DNA from: JASLDZ01 sp038226305 | GTDB lineage: Bacteria > Pseudomonadota > Alphaproteobacteria > Caulobacterales > Caulobacteraceae | Assembly (NCBI GenBank): GCA_038226305.1 | Contig: JBBRQN010000026.1 | Span: forward strand, 1-26,435 | Direction: 5' to 3' | Length of the DNA: 26,435 nucleotides | Shown: piece after piece, positions 13,604-21,781 of the stretch | Layout of the letters: every line of letters begins with the position of its first letter | Numbering within the stretch: the stretch's first letter is position 1 | Made by a program: the position numbers and the translations under genes | The notes under the pieces: model-generated | The model's database searches: none | What the model was told of the DNA's origin: nothing | Seen by the model: only the letters and a program-made list of their open reading frames with translations

Positions 13604-15529
13604 TCACAACAGGCGCCCGACCGTCGCGTCGAGGAACGCTGTGTCGAACACCTGCGGCCAGTCGCTCACCGTGGGGATCAGGGTGCCCGCCACCCGCTCG
13701 TCATAAGCCTCCACCCGGTCCAGCGCCGCCTCCAGCGCGGCGACGAGGGCGGGCAGGGTCGGCTCGCAGGCGAGGATGTTGGACGACAGCCGGGCGAACC
13801 ACTCCGGCCGGCGGTTGGAGAACGTGTTGGTGACCACGAGCGCCCCGGTGGTGGCGAACTCGAACGGGATCACGCTGGGGTGCGGCGCGTACATCAGGCT
13901 CACCCCCAGATCGAGATCGCGGACGAAGGTGCGGTAGGCCTCCTCGGCCATTTTGGGCGCGAAGGTCAGGCAGTGGCCACCCCCCAGGTCCACCGGAGGC
14001 ACAGGCGTGAGGGAGCCCAGCCCCACGAACCGCCAGCGCGCATCGAAGCGGCCCTTGGCGCAGAGGGTCATCAACGCCAGCTCGGCCAGCTCATAGAGGT
14101 TGCGGCAGGCGTGCCCCTCGGGCCGGGCGTAGAGCGCCAGCGTTCGGCCGGAGCGCGCCCGCATCTGGTCCGCGCCCTGCGACGGCAGGCGGTGGATCAC
14201 GTGTTCGAACACCGCATAGTCCCGCCGCTCGCTCGGCCAGGCCTTGGTTTTGAACACCCCCGCCCGCTCGTTGAAGAAGAAGTCGCGCAGCACCGCGGAG
14301 TTGAAGATCGGGTAGGTGGGCAGCTCCAGCGCCCACTCCGATATGGCCCGCACCGAGCCGTATTCGTGGAAGATCGGCTCGTATTCCTGCACCAGGGCGA
14401 TCACCCGCGGCTCGTCGGTCAGCGCCGCCAGCGGGGCCGCGAAGATCACGTCCCAGCTCGAATAGGCGAGGAACCGGTCGCGCGGGCCGATCGCCAGCTC
14501 GCCGATCTCGGCCCGGCCGCGCACCCGTATGCCGGTGAAGGCCGCCTTCAGCCGCGGCTCTCCGGTGCGCCACAGGAAGTAGTCCACGTTGGCCCGCTCC
14601 TCCTCCAGGACGAGGATCTCGAGCGTCAGGCCTTGTGCCGCGCCCCAGAGGCGCAAGGCGGCGATCAGCTCGAAACAGGCGCGGTAGCCGCCGAAGCTGA
14701 TGTCCGGGTTCAGTCGCGGCAGCACCACCCACAACGTCCGTGGCCGATCAGCGACCACTCGCCCGTCCGTCGGCAAAAGCCGTGACGCCAGCGCCCGCGA
14801 TCGTTCCAGAAGCACCGGCTGCGTCACCCCCGGCATCCGCCCCTCCAGCGCCGCGGCCATGTCGTAGGAGGGTGCCCGTCCCTCGATCCGCCCACTCACG
14901 ACGTAATGGTGGAACCCGCACAGCAGGTCGCCCGCCGCGATCGCCTCGCGCACATCCATGTGGAAGGCGACGTACCAGGCCTCGCAGAACGCGGCGTTGG
15001 GGGAGTTGCCGGCGAGCATCCCCGCATCGACGTAATGGCGGAAGGCGCTTTGCGACGACTGGCCCGCGCTCGTGCGATCGCCGAGGTAGGTGGCAGCATA
15101 CCAGTCGGCGTCGAACTCTGCCTCGATGCGCTGGAGGGTGCCTTCGCTGGCGGCTTCGACTTGGGGCTCGGGCAGCGTGACGGGCCGGGGCGAGCGCCCC
15201 TCGTCCCGACCATAGGCCACATAGTGATACAGGCCTGAAGGGGTCTCTCCCCGCTCCACGGCGGCCTGCACGTCGGGATAGGCCGAGCGATACCAGGCCT
15301 CGTCGAACCCCGGGCTGGCATCCAGGCACGAGAACTCGGCCCGCGAGAGATACAGCGCCAGAAGGTCGGGCGGAGGCGCAGAGTCGCCGACCCCGGTGCC
15401 GAAAGCCGGATAGGCCGCGCGCAAGCTGGCGAGGAACACCGCGCCGTCGAACTCCGCCTCGAAGCGGGCGCTCCGGGCGGCGTCCTGAAGGTGGCCCGGC
15501 ATCAGGCGGTGAGCGGATGCGGACCCCAT
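13604..15529 (-). CDS. WsaF-like glycosyltransferase with three N-terminal aromatic/HY-EGR repeats
   Basis: A 641-residue predicted cytoplasmic glycosyltransferase. The C-terminal two-thirds (from about residue 255) resembles the WsaF rhamnosyltransferase family: an N-terminal Rossmann half with LVQEYEPIFHEYGS and an acceptor-side FNSAVLRDFFF, and a nucleotide-sugar half with LALYARPEGHACRNLYEL and LGVSLMYAPHPSVIPFEF followed by TTGALVVTN. The first 220 residues carry three copies of a motif of about 40 residues, F-x2-(A/D)-WY-x(n)-(Y/F)HY-x2-(S/Y/A)G-x3-G-x-(S/A)P, at about 75-114, 139-177 and 181-220; the second copy is degenerate (GNSP for EGRSP). The motif is known at the ends of many surface-polysaccharide glycosyltransferases. 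The start is ATG 15529; ATG at codon 10 is possible. It probably acts in O-antigen, capsule or S-layer glycan synthesis; the sugar is not determinable. It is divergent from the AlgX-TPR gene. Confidence 0.87.
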   Translation of the reverse strand: MGSASAHRLMPGHLQDAARSARFEAEFDGAVFLASLRAAYPAFGTGVGDSAPPPDLLALYLSRAEFSCLDASPGFDEAWYRSAYPDVQAAVERGETPSGLYHYVAYGRDEGRSPRPVTLPEPQVEAASEGTLQRIEAEFDADWYAATYLGDRTSAGQSSQSAFRHYVDAGMLAGNSPNAAFCEAWYVAFHMDVREAIAAGDLLCGFHHYVVSGRIEGRAPSYDMAAALEGRMPGVTQPVLLERSRALASRLLPTDGRVVADRPRTLWVVLPRLNPDISFGGYRACFELIAALRLWGAAQGLTLEILVLEEERANVDYFLWRTGEPRLKAAFTGIRVRGRAEIGELAIGPRDRFLAYSSWDVIFAAPLAALTDEPRVIALVQEYEPIFHEYGSVRAISEWALELPTYPIFNSAVLRDFFFNERAGVFKTKAWPSERRDYAVFEHVIHRLPSQGADQMRARSGRTLALYARPEGHACRNLYELAELALMTLCAKGRFDARWRFVGLGSLTPVPPVDLGGGHCLTFAPKMAEEAYRTFVRDLDLGVSLMYAPHPSVIPFEFATTGALVVTNTFSNRRPEWFARLSSNILACEPTLPALVAALEAALDRVEAYDERVAGTLIPTVSDWPQVFDTAFLDATVGRLL

Positions 15530-15595
15530 TTCTGCAATCCCCGCTTGCCGAAGCCCCGAATCAATACTCGACCTATAGTTGATATTTCCGGTTCA

Positions 15596-16564
15596 GTGCC
15601 ATCGCTCTGGCGTTTTCAGGCTCTCCCTCATGACTTTGTCTGGGGCGAGGCCCTAGGCGATCTGGCCTGGGCCGAGCCGTCGCCGCAGCGCAGCCCGCAC
15701 CTCATGTCGCAGATCGCCGGGGTGGACGTGCACGTGCTGTACGACCGCTACGACGAGCAGCGTCACGCCCTGCGCGTCGCGGAGTCGGATCAGGGCACCT
15801 CGGTCGACTGCCTGATGTTTCGCGACAGTTTCGCCAGCGAGCTGGCCCCCTTCGTCAGCGCCTCGTTCCGCCGCACCATGCTGGTGGGGGCCGGGAGTTC
15901 CGGCCATCTGGAGCTGATCGCCGACTCCGGCGCGCAGGTGGTGATCCTGCAGCGGGGCGAGCGCACCCTGCTGCACGGGGTGGTCGACTGGGAGCTGGAC
16001 ACCTGGCGCGAGGCCTTTCCCGACCCCGGCCCGGACCCTGCCGCCCACGAGCGTGAGCTTCTCCCCCGCGCCCGTCTTCGCGCCGGAGATCCAACCGGTG
16101 CCCTCGATGCCCTGGACTCCGCCCCGACCAGCGTGGAGCGGCTGATCCTGGGCGGGCGGGCCGAGGTGGCGTGCGGCAGACCGGCCCAGGCGGTCTCGGC
16201 CCTGGAGGCGGCACTAGCCGTCGCCCCCGGTCGCTGGGCGGTGCTGCTGCATCTGGGGATCGCCCGCCTGGCCGCTGGCGATCCGGCGGGTGCCCGAGAC
16301 GCTTTCGCCCGCGCCTGCGCCCTGCAACCGTTCCATCCCGCTGGCTTCGAACACTTCGGCTTCGCCAGCCTGGCTTTGGGAGAGGCGGAAGGGGCGGTGG
16401 CCGCCCTGCGCACCGCCGTGCGCCTCGCCCCCCTGTCGCCCGGTGGGCACCTGTGGCTCGGGGAGGCCCTGGCCGCGCTGGGCCAGCCAGAGGCCGCCCG
16501 CGAAGCCTTCGCCGCCGGTCGCCGCGCCTGCCCGAACGATCCGCTGCTGGCGATCCGCAGCTAG
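15596..16564 (+). CDS. 5'-truncated AlgX/DHHW-type SGNH domain fused to TPR repeats
   Basis: About 322 residues from GTG 15596 (an inferred start; the frame is open back to 15491, but 15530-15595 is AT-richer and overlaps the divergent gene's promoter). Residues 14-135 look like the C-terminal half of an AlgJ/AlgX/DHHW domain: GEALGDLAW, then CLMFRDSFASELAPF with the family's catalytic-Ser motif DSF (Ser78), then VVILQRGERTL in the place of the usual VERxL. The N-terminal half, which would carry the catalytic Asp-x-His pair, is absent. Residues about 155-322 form four or so TPRs (for example GRWAVLLHLGIARLAAGDPAGARDAF, first part, and PLSPGGHLWLGEALAALGQP). Full-length relatives act in polysaccharide O-acetylation. 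No signal peptide is seen. It may be a decayed remnant or a standalone scaffold. It sits beside a glycosyltransferase gene, which suits a surface-glycan role. Confidence 0.6.
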   Translation: MPSLWRFQALPHDFVWGEALGDLAWAEPSPQRSPHLMSQIAGVDVHVLYDRYDEQRHALRVAESDQGTSVDCLMFRDSFASELAPFVSASFRRTMLVGAGSSGHLELIADSGAQVVILQRGERTLLHGVVDWELDTWREAFPDPGPDPAAHERELLPRARLRAGDPTGALDALDSAPTSVERLILGGRAEVACGRPAQAVSALEAALAVAPGRWAVLLHLGIARLAAGDPAGARDAFARACALQPFHPAGFEHFGFASLALGEAEGAVAALRTAVRLAPLSPGGHLWLGEALAALGQPEAAREAFAAGRRACPNDPLLAIRS

Positions 16565-16574
16565 GCGGGCGGGA

Positions 16575-18719
16575 TCACCCGGCCTGAAGCTGCTGCTTCA
16601 CGCGCTCGGCCAGGATCTTGATGTCGATGGGCTTGGGCAGGAAGGTCACGCCCTCCTCGCCCTCCAGAAGGTCCGAGAACTCGGCCTCCGCGTAGCCGGA
16701 GATGAACATCACCTGCGCGTCGCCCAGGAAGTGTCGCGCCTTCTTGAGCAGCGTAGGGCCGTCCAGCCCCGGCATGATCACGTCGGAGATCAAGAGATCG
16801 ATCTCGCCAGCGTGCTTTTCGGCCAGCTCCAGGGCCTCCTCCCCGTCGCACGCCTCGATCACCTCGTAGCCGCGGGCGCGCAGGAGCCTGGCGGCGACGA
16901 TGCGCACCGCGTCCTCGTCCTCCACGAACAGGATGCGGCCGACGCCGGAGAGGTCGCGGGCGGGCTTGGGCTTGGCGAGGGTCGCGGCCTCGCGCACCTG
17001 CGGCAGGATCTCGGAGGCGGTGGGCACATGCACCGGCAGGAAGATGCGGAAGGTGGCCCCCGCCCCTTGCGGGCTCTCCACGTGGATCCAGCCGTCGGCC
17101 TGTTTCACGATACCGTAGACGGTGGCGAGGCCCAGCCCCGTGCCCTCGCCCACGGGCTTGGTGGTGAAGAACGGCTCGAAGATCTTGTCAATCACCTCAG
17201 GCGGGATGCCGGAGCCGTTGTCGGTCACCTCGATCATGGCTGCGCCCGCGGGCAGCGCCTCGGGAAAGCCGAGCGCCACGGCCTGCTCCTGCGTGCAGCG
17301 GGCGGTGCGGATGCGCACCTCGGCGGTGGCACCGTCCCGCGTTCCGTGGGTGCGCAGGGCGTCGCGGGCGTTGACGGCGAGGTTCATCACCGCGGTTTCG
17401 AGCTGCGCCTTGTCGGCCCGCACCAGGGGCGTGTCCCGGCCGTATTCGGTTATCAGCTTCACGTCTTCACGCAGGAGCCGCCGCAGCAGCACCTCGCACT
17501 CGCTCATCAGCGAACCCAGCTCCAGCGTCTCGCGCTGCACGGTCTGCTTCCGGCTGAAGGCGAGGAGTTTTCTCACGAGATCGGCGGCGCGAACCCCGGT
17601 CTGGCGGATCTCGTTCAGGCCTTCGTAGCTGGGGTCGCCCACAGGGTGGCGGTGCAGGAGTTCGTCCAGGCGCAGCTGGATCGCGGTGAGAAGATTGTTG
17701 AAGTCGTGCGCCACGCCCCCGGCGAGCTGGCCGATGGCCTGCATCTTCTGGCTCTGGGCGAGCTGCAGTTCGAGCTGCTTCTGCTCCGACACATCCAGGA
17801 GATAGGCCGCCGCCCGGTCACCCGCCGCCGCGACATAGAGCTGGGCGGTGCGAGGGGTGGCGAGCTTCAGCCGCACCTCAACCGGCGCTGAGGGCCGGGC
17901 TGCGAGGCGGGCGCGGGCGTCGGTCACCGAGGCGGCATCGAACAGGTCACCGAAGGCGGCACCCGGCCCGGCGGCGCCGTGGGTCATGGCGAGGAGGGCG
18001 GGGTTGGCTTCCAGCACGCGCGCGTCGAACGGGTCCGGCCCATCGAGCAGGGCGGCACCGAAAGGGGCGGCGTCGGCAAAGGTGTCCAGAACGGCGGGCG
18101 TGGTCGTCCACGCGGCGATGGCCGGCTCGGCGGGGGCGAGCTCCGGCGGTGTGGGCAGGCTGGGTGCCGGAGGCGACAGACCCGGCAAGCCCGGGGCCGA
18201 CAGGCGGACGAGGAACCGGTCGCCCCCCAGCGCCGACACCCCCGCCCGGCGCAGGCCGACCGGGGTCGAGATGTCCACCGCCTCGCCCGCTTCGCCCCTT
18301 CGGGCGGCGAGCATGGCCGGATGCAGCGAGGCGGCGCCGGAGCCCTTGGGCAGGCGGCGAACGTCGCCCCACACCTGTGTCCAGCCGGCGTTGCGGGCGG
18401 CGATCGTGCCGTCTCCGTTCACCACGGAGCTCGGCTCGGGCAGGGCTTCGACGAGAGTTTCGGCGGCGTTCGGCCCTTCGGTCAAGGCGCGGCCCGAGCG
18501 GTCGGCGAGGGCGAATGCCAGCACGCCCAGCACCGCCACGCCGCCGAGCCCGATCAGGAGCAGCAGCCCTGGCCCGGTCTGCGGCCCGGCCTTCAGCGCC
18601 GGATAGGCGGCGGCCCCCACGGCCAGCACGAAGAACACCCCGGCCGCCAGCATGAGCGGGTCGAAGCGGGCCCTACCGGCAGGCGGGCGGATCGGGGAAG
18701 TGACGGCGAGCTCGGCCAT
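16575..18719 (-). CDS. cckA: Cell-cycle hybrid histidine kinase CckA
   Basis: CckA is the essential bifunctional kinase/phosphatase that feeds phosphate through ChpT to CtrA and CpdR in Caulobacterales. This 714-residue protein has two adjacent N-terminal membrane helices (about 21-42 and 50-72) with almost no periplasmic loop, PAS-like regions (about 85-175 and 210-310) joined by a proline-rich linker near 180-200, and HisKA with AGGVAHDFNNLLTAIQ (His338). The ATPase domain has VMNLAVNARDA, DNGSGIPPEV and GEGTGLGLATVYGIV. The receiver has Asp646 in LLISDVIMPGLDG and Lys in FLPKPIDIKIL. Domain order and length fit Caulobacter CckA (acceptors His322 and Asp623). The start is ATG 18719; a TTG at 18749 is open but less likely. 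It lies 38 bases downstream of flhB in the same orientation, the gene neighbourhood seen in Caulobacter. Confidence 0.93.
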   Translation of the reverse strand: MAELAVTSPIRPPAGRARFDPLMLAAGVFFVLAVGAAAYPALKAGPQTGPGLLLLIGLGGVAVLGVLAFALADRSGRALTEGPNAAETLVEALPEPSSVVNGDGTIAARNAGWTQVWGDVRRLPKGSGAASLHPAMLAARRGEAGEAVDISTPVGLRRAGVSALGGDRFLVRLSAPGLPGLSPPAPSLPTPPELAPAEPAIAAWTTTPAVLDTFADAAPFGAALLDGPDPFDARVLEANPALLAMTHGAAGPGAAFGDLFDAASVTDARARLAARPSAPVEVRLKLATPRTAQLYVAAAGDRAAAYLLDVSEQKQLELQLAQSQKMQAIGQLAGGVAHDFNNLLTAIQLRLDELLHRHPVGDPSYEGLNEIRQTGVRAADLVRKLLAFSRKQTVQRETLELGSLMSECEVLLRRLLREDVKLITEYGRDTPLVRADKAQLETAVMNLAVNARDALRTHGTRDGATAEVRIRTARCTQEQAVALGFPEALPAGAAMIEVTDNGSGIPPEVIDKIFEPFFTTKPVGEGTGLGLATVYGIVKQADGWIHVESPQGAGATFRIFLPVHVPTASEILPQVREAATLAKPKPARDLSGVGRILFVEDEDAVRIVAARLLRARGYEVIEACDGEEALELAEKHAGEIDLLISDVIMPGLDGPTLLKKARHFLGDAQVMFISGYAEAEFSDLLEGEEGVTFLPKPIDIKILAERVKQQLQAG

Positions 18720-18757
18720 GCGGGGTTCGACCTGAAGCGGGGGTTTCAAAGGCTAGC

Positions 18758-19894
18758 TCAAACGGGGGCGGAAGGCGCGGGTCGGGCGGTCGCACGCGCT
18801 TTGGCGGCCGCGACGGCAGCGGCCGAGGCACGTTTGCCCCGGGCGGTGGAGAACACGAAGCCGATCAGCTTGGCCACAGCCTCATAGTGCTCGCGAGGGA
18901 TCGACTGATCCACCTCCAGCGCTGCGTGGAGCGTGCGGGCCAGGGGCGGGTCTTCCACCACCGTCACGCCTGACGCCTCGGCGATCTCGCGGATTTTGAG
19001 GGCGAGGGAGTCCACGCCCTTGGCGACGCACAGGGGGGCCGCGTCCTCGCCGGGCACATAGCGCAGGGCCACCGCGTAGTGGGTGGGGTTCATGACCACC
19101 ACCGTGGCCGAGGGCACCGCCTGGATCATCCGAGAGCGAGAGCGGGCGGCGCGCAGCTGGCGACGCTTGGCCTTGATGTGGGGGTCGCCGTCGGTGTCCT
19201 TGAACTCCTGCTTGGTCTCCTCGCGGGTCATCTTCATGCGCGTCATGAAGCGGTGGCGCTGCCACAGGTAGTCGGCCGCCGCGACCGGGCCGAGCACGCA
19301 GAGCACCGCGATCGCCAGCCCCTTCAGCCAGTCGAAGGCCAGCGGCAGGAGCGCTGCGGGCTCCATCCGCGACAGCTGCATCAGCTGCCCCGCCTTGGGC
19401 TGCAGGATCATGTAGGCCACCGCCGAAACGGCCAGGAGCTTGGCGAAGGTCTTCAGGAAGGCCGTGAAGCCGTCCAGCCCGAACAGTCGACCCATGCCCT
19501 TGACGAGGTTCAGCTTCTGAAAGTCGGGCTGCAGCTTCTGGGGGCTCCACAGGATGCCCTGCTGCGCCACGCCTCCCAGCACTCCGGCCACCATCGCAGC
19601 CAGCATCACCGCGCCCGCGGGGGCCGCGGCCTCCAGCGCCTGACGCAGCACCAGAACGCCCCCCTGCCCGGAGAGATCGATGGCGTCAGGATGCTCAAGA
19701 AACGGCAGGAGCGCGCTAGCCATGTGGCGACACAGCGGGCCCGCCAGGATCATCACCGCCCCGAGCGCTCCGGCCAGCGCCATGAACGCCGTCACGTCGG
19801 GCGAGCGGGCGACGTCGCCCTTGAGCCGCGCCTCTTCCAGCCGGCGCTGCGACGGGGCTTCGGTTTTCGACGACTGTTCGGTGTCCTCCGCCAC
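18758..19894 (-). CDS. flhB: Flagellar export apparatus switch protein FlhB
   Basis: FlhB is the inner-membrane export-gate component that switches flagellar type III secretion from rod/hook to filament substrates by self-cleavage. The 378-residue protein begins with the usual basic/acidic N-terminus (KTEAPSQRRLEEARLKGDVARS), has four hydrophobic regions (about 35-63, 82-110, 145-165, 185-207) and a cytoplasmic C-terminal domain holding the autocleavage tetrapeptide NPTH (Asn269-His272) within VVVMNPTHYAVALRY. The C-terminal tail after about 350 is Ala/Lys/Arg-rich and variable, as in other alphaproteobacteria. The start is GTG at 19894, three bases after the fliR stop, so it is very probably translated from the same transcript as fliQ and fliR. 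Confidence 0.97.
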   Translation of the reverse strand: MAEDTEQSSKTEAPSQRRLEEARLKGDVARSPDVTAFMALAGALGAVMILAGPLCRHMASALLPFLEHPDAIDLSGQGGVLVLRQALEAAAPAGAVMLAAMVAGVLGGVAQQGILWSPQKLQPDFQKLNLVKGMGRLFGLDGFTAFLKTFAKLLAVSAVAYMILQPKAGQLMQLSRMEPAALLPLAFDWLKGLAIAVLCVLGPVAAADYLWQRHRFMTRMKMTREETKQEFKDTDGDPHIKAKRRQLRAARSRSRMIQAVPSATVVVMNPTHYAVALRYVPGEDAAPLCVAKGVDSLALKIREIAEASGVTVVEDPPLARTLHAALEVDQSIPREHYEAVAKLIGFVFSTARGKRASAAAVAAAKARATARPAPSAPV

Positions 19895-19897
19895 GGC

Positions 19898-20662
19898 TCA
19901 GGCCCCGCCGGCGAAGCGGCCGATGAAGTCGCGGAAGGCGTCGGTCCACACGAGGCCGAACACGCCGAGGCTCAGGGCGAAGACCGATAGGCCCAGCAGC
20001 ACCGTCAGGGGCGTGGCGACGAAGAACACCTGAAACTGCGGCATCACCCGGCCGATGAACCCGGCGGCGATGTTGAACACCAGGCTGAACACCATCACCG
20101 GGGCGGCCAGCTGCACGCCAAGAAGGAACGTCTGGCTGAAAGCGCGGACCATAAGCGCCCCGAATTCGCCCACCGGCACGCCCCGCCCCGGGGGAAAGAT
20201 CGTGAAGCTGCGGGCCACCGCCGCGATGAACATGTGATGCAGGTCGGTGGCGAACACCATCGTCAGGCCGAATACGGTCAGGAACGTCGCCACCGTCGTC
20301 GTGGGCTGGGAACCGAGGGGATTGGTGGTCTGCGCGAAGCTCAGCGTCGTCTGCAGCGAAACGATCTCCCCGGCCACCGCCAGAGACCCCAGGAACAGCC
20401 GCAGGAGCGAGCCGATGGCGAGGCCGATCAGAAGCTCGATGCCGATCTGCGCGCCGATGCCGCCCACGCTCAACGGCACGGGCGGCAGGCTGCCACGCTC
20501 GATCGGGTACAGCACGAGCGAGAACAGGAACGCGAAGGCCAGGCGGATGCGCGGCGGCACCGCTGCCTCGCCCAGACCGGGGATCAGCATGGCGAGCGCG
20601 CCCACGCGGGCGAAGATCAGCCCCGCGCCGTAGACCTGCAGCGGAAGCGCATAGGCGTCCAC
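19898..20662 (-). CDS. fliR: Flagellar biosynthesis protein FliR
   Basis: FliR is a core subunit of the FliPQR export gate in the flagellar basal body membrane. The 254-residue length is normal. About six hydrophobic stretches are visible, among them YGAGLIFARVGALAMLIPGLG near the N-terminus, where the R-x-G-A-x(2-4)-P-(G/x)-(L/F)-G pattern is typical of FliR, and VFFVATPLTVLLGLSVFALSL near the C-terminus. A glycine/proline-rich segment NPLGSQPTTTVATFLTVFGL lies mid-chain. The start is GTG 20662, preceded by GAGGG with a short spacer and 10 bases after the fliQ stop. The gap to flhB is three bases. The order fliQ-fliR-flhB is the common alphaproteobacterial export cluster. Confidence 0.95.
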   Translation of the reverse strand: MDAYALPLQVYGAGLIFARVGALAMLIPGLGEAAVPPRIRLAFAFLFSLVLYPIERGSLPPVPLSVGGIGAQIGIELLIGLAIGSLLRLFLGSLAVAGEIVSLQTTLSFAQTTNPLGSQPTTTVATFLTVFGLTMVFATDLHHMFIAAVARSFTIFPPGRGVPVGEFGALMVRAFSQTFLLGVQLAAPVMVFSLVFNIAAGFIGRVMPQFQVFFVATPLTVLLGLSVFALSLGVFGLVWTDAFRDFIGRFAGGA

Positions 20663-20672
20663 AGACCCTCGG

Positions 20673-20936
20673 CTACATCGAGGCGATGCGGGCGGCGATG
20701 GAGTGCATGAACCCGCCCATCAGCATCCCCATCAGCGGCAGGGTGACCAGGAGCGCCACGAAGATCGCGAGGATCTTGGGCGCATAGACCAGCGTCGCCT
20801 CCTGAATCTGGGTCAGCGCCTGGAAGAGGCCGACGCCGACGCCCACCAGCAGGCCCACGATCATCACGGGGGCGGAGAGCTGGATCGTCAGCCAGATGGC
20901 GTCGCGGCCGACATCGAGAACCTGCGCGCCGTCCAT
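20673..20936 (-). CDS. fliQ: Flagellar biosynthesis protein FliQ
   Basis: FliQ is a small hairpin subunit of the flagellar export gate. The 87-residue chain has two membrane helices (about 15-37 and 52-76) joined by the conserved cytoplasmic loop QALTQIQEATLVYAPKI, a strong family signature. The start ATG at 20936 has GAAGG about 8 bases upstream. It is the first gene of the minus-strand run fliQ-fliR-flhB-cckA. A CtrA-type half-site lies 53-60 bases upstream, consistent with the known CtrA control of early (class II) flagellar operons in Caulobacter; here that is inference from the motif. Confidence 0.96.
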   Translation of the reverse strand: MDGAQVLDVGRDAIWLTIQLSAPVMIVGLLVGVGVGLFQALTQIQEATLVYAPKILAIFVALLVTLPLMGMLMGGFMHSIAARIASM

Positions 20937-20988
20937 GAGATGAGCCTTCCGCCAAACGCCTGTGAACCGGCGGGCAAGGTGGCGCGTC

Positions 20989-20996
20989 ATGGTTAA
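20989..20996 (-). promoter_or_regulatory. CtrA half-site upstream of fliQ
   Basis: The minus strand reads TTAACCAT, the 8-base half-site form described for CtrA in Caulobacter crescentus. It is 53-60 bases upstream of the fliQ start codon, a normal place for a class II flagellar promoter element. No second TTAA is found seven bases on, so it is a half-site, not the full box. Confidence 0.6.
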
Positions 20997-21049
20997 CGGC
21001 CGGTGGACATCGGGTGGTGCAAGCCGCTCTGCGACCCTGTCCAAAGGTT

Positions 21050-21078
21050 TTGACAGCCAAGCGTTGCCGCGGCGTTGG
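21050..21078 (+). promoter_or_regulatory. Possible sigma-70-type promoter for folE
   Basis: TTGACA (21050-21055) is a perfect -35. After 17 bases comes CGTTGG (21073-21078), a poor -10. Transcription from about 21085 would place the GGAG ribosome site (21107-21110) 7 bases before TTG 21118, supporting that codon over ATG 21088. Confidence 0.35.
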
Positions 21079-21117
21079 GGGGCGCCTATGTGCCCGCTTC
21101 GCCTCTGGAGCCCTGCC

Positions 21118-21750
21118 TTGACCGCACCGATCGATCGCGAAGACCCCGTCGCCGGCGTCGTGCCGCCCCGCACCCACGCCCCCGCCCGCCCCACCGAGGC
21201 GGAAGCCGAAGCGGCCGTTCGCACCCTCCTCGCCTGGGCTGGAGACGATCCTGCGCGTGAGGGACTTCTGGGCACCCCGGGCCGGGTCGTGCGCAGCTAC
21301 CGCGAGCTGTTCGCCGGCTACGAGACAGACCCCCGCGGCTATCTGGAGCGCACCTTTCAGGAGGTGGGCGGCTACGACCAGATGGTCATCCTGAAGAACA
21401 TCCGTTTCGTGTCGTTCTGCGAGCACCACATGCTGCCGGTGATCGGCACGGCCCACGTGGGCTACCTGCCGACCGACCGGGTGGTGGGCATCTCCAAGCT
21501 GGCGCGGGTGGTGGGCGGCTTCGCCCGGCGCCTGCAGATCCAGGAGAAGATGACCGCAGAGATCGGCCGCACCATCGAGGAGGTGCTGAACCCCCTCGGC
21601 GTGGGCGTGGTGGTCACGGGCGAGCACAGCTGCATGACCATGCGCGGGGTGAACACCCCCGGCGCCTCGCTCACCACGAGCTACCTCGGCGGCGCGATCC
21701 GCACCAACTCCAAGACCCGCGAGGAATTCCTCAAACTCTGCGGGCTCTGA
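21118..21750 (+). CDS. folE: GTP cyclohydrolase I (type IA, zinc-dependent)
   Basis: FolE opens GTP to 7,8-dihydroneopterin triphosphate, the first step to folate (and queuosine-type precursors); it is cytoplasmic and decameric. The 210-residue protein has TEAEAEAAVRTLLAWAGDDP and GLLGTPGRVVRSYRELFAGY in the N-terminal half. The active-site zinc ligands are all present: Cys and His in SFCEHHMLPVIG, and the second Cys in GEHSCMTMRGV. The C-terminus TREEFLKLCGL is typical. TTG 21118 is chosen because GGAG precedes it by 7 bases and a promoter-like -35 lies just upstream; ATG 21088 (10 more residues) is the alternative. It is divergent from fliQ over about 180 bases and converges on the ABC-F gene with 31 bases between the stops. 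Confidence 0.95.
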   Translation: MTAPIDREDPVAGVVPPRTHAPARPTEAEAEAAVRTLLAWAGDDPAREGLLGTPGRVVRSYRELFAGYETDPRGYLERTFQEVGGYDQMVILKNIRFVSFCEHHMLPVIGTAHVGYLPTDRVVGISKLARVVGGFARRLQIQEKMTAEIGRTIEEVLNPLGVGVVVTGEHSCMTMRGVNTPGASLTTSYLGGAIRTNSKTREEFLKLCGL

Positions 21751-21781
21751 CGCGCGGCTGGCGGATGGCGATGCCGGCGGC

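Noticed and set aside
15491..15595. Upstream extension of the AlgX-TPR gene
   Set aside because: It overlaps the divergent glycosyltransferase's start and promoter, is AT-richer with non-coding character, and its translation resembles no domain.
16290..17891. Plus-strand frame of 533 codons opposite cckA
   Set aside because: Shadow frame; cckA is complete on the minus strand.
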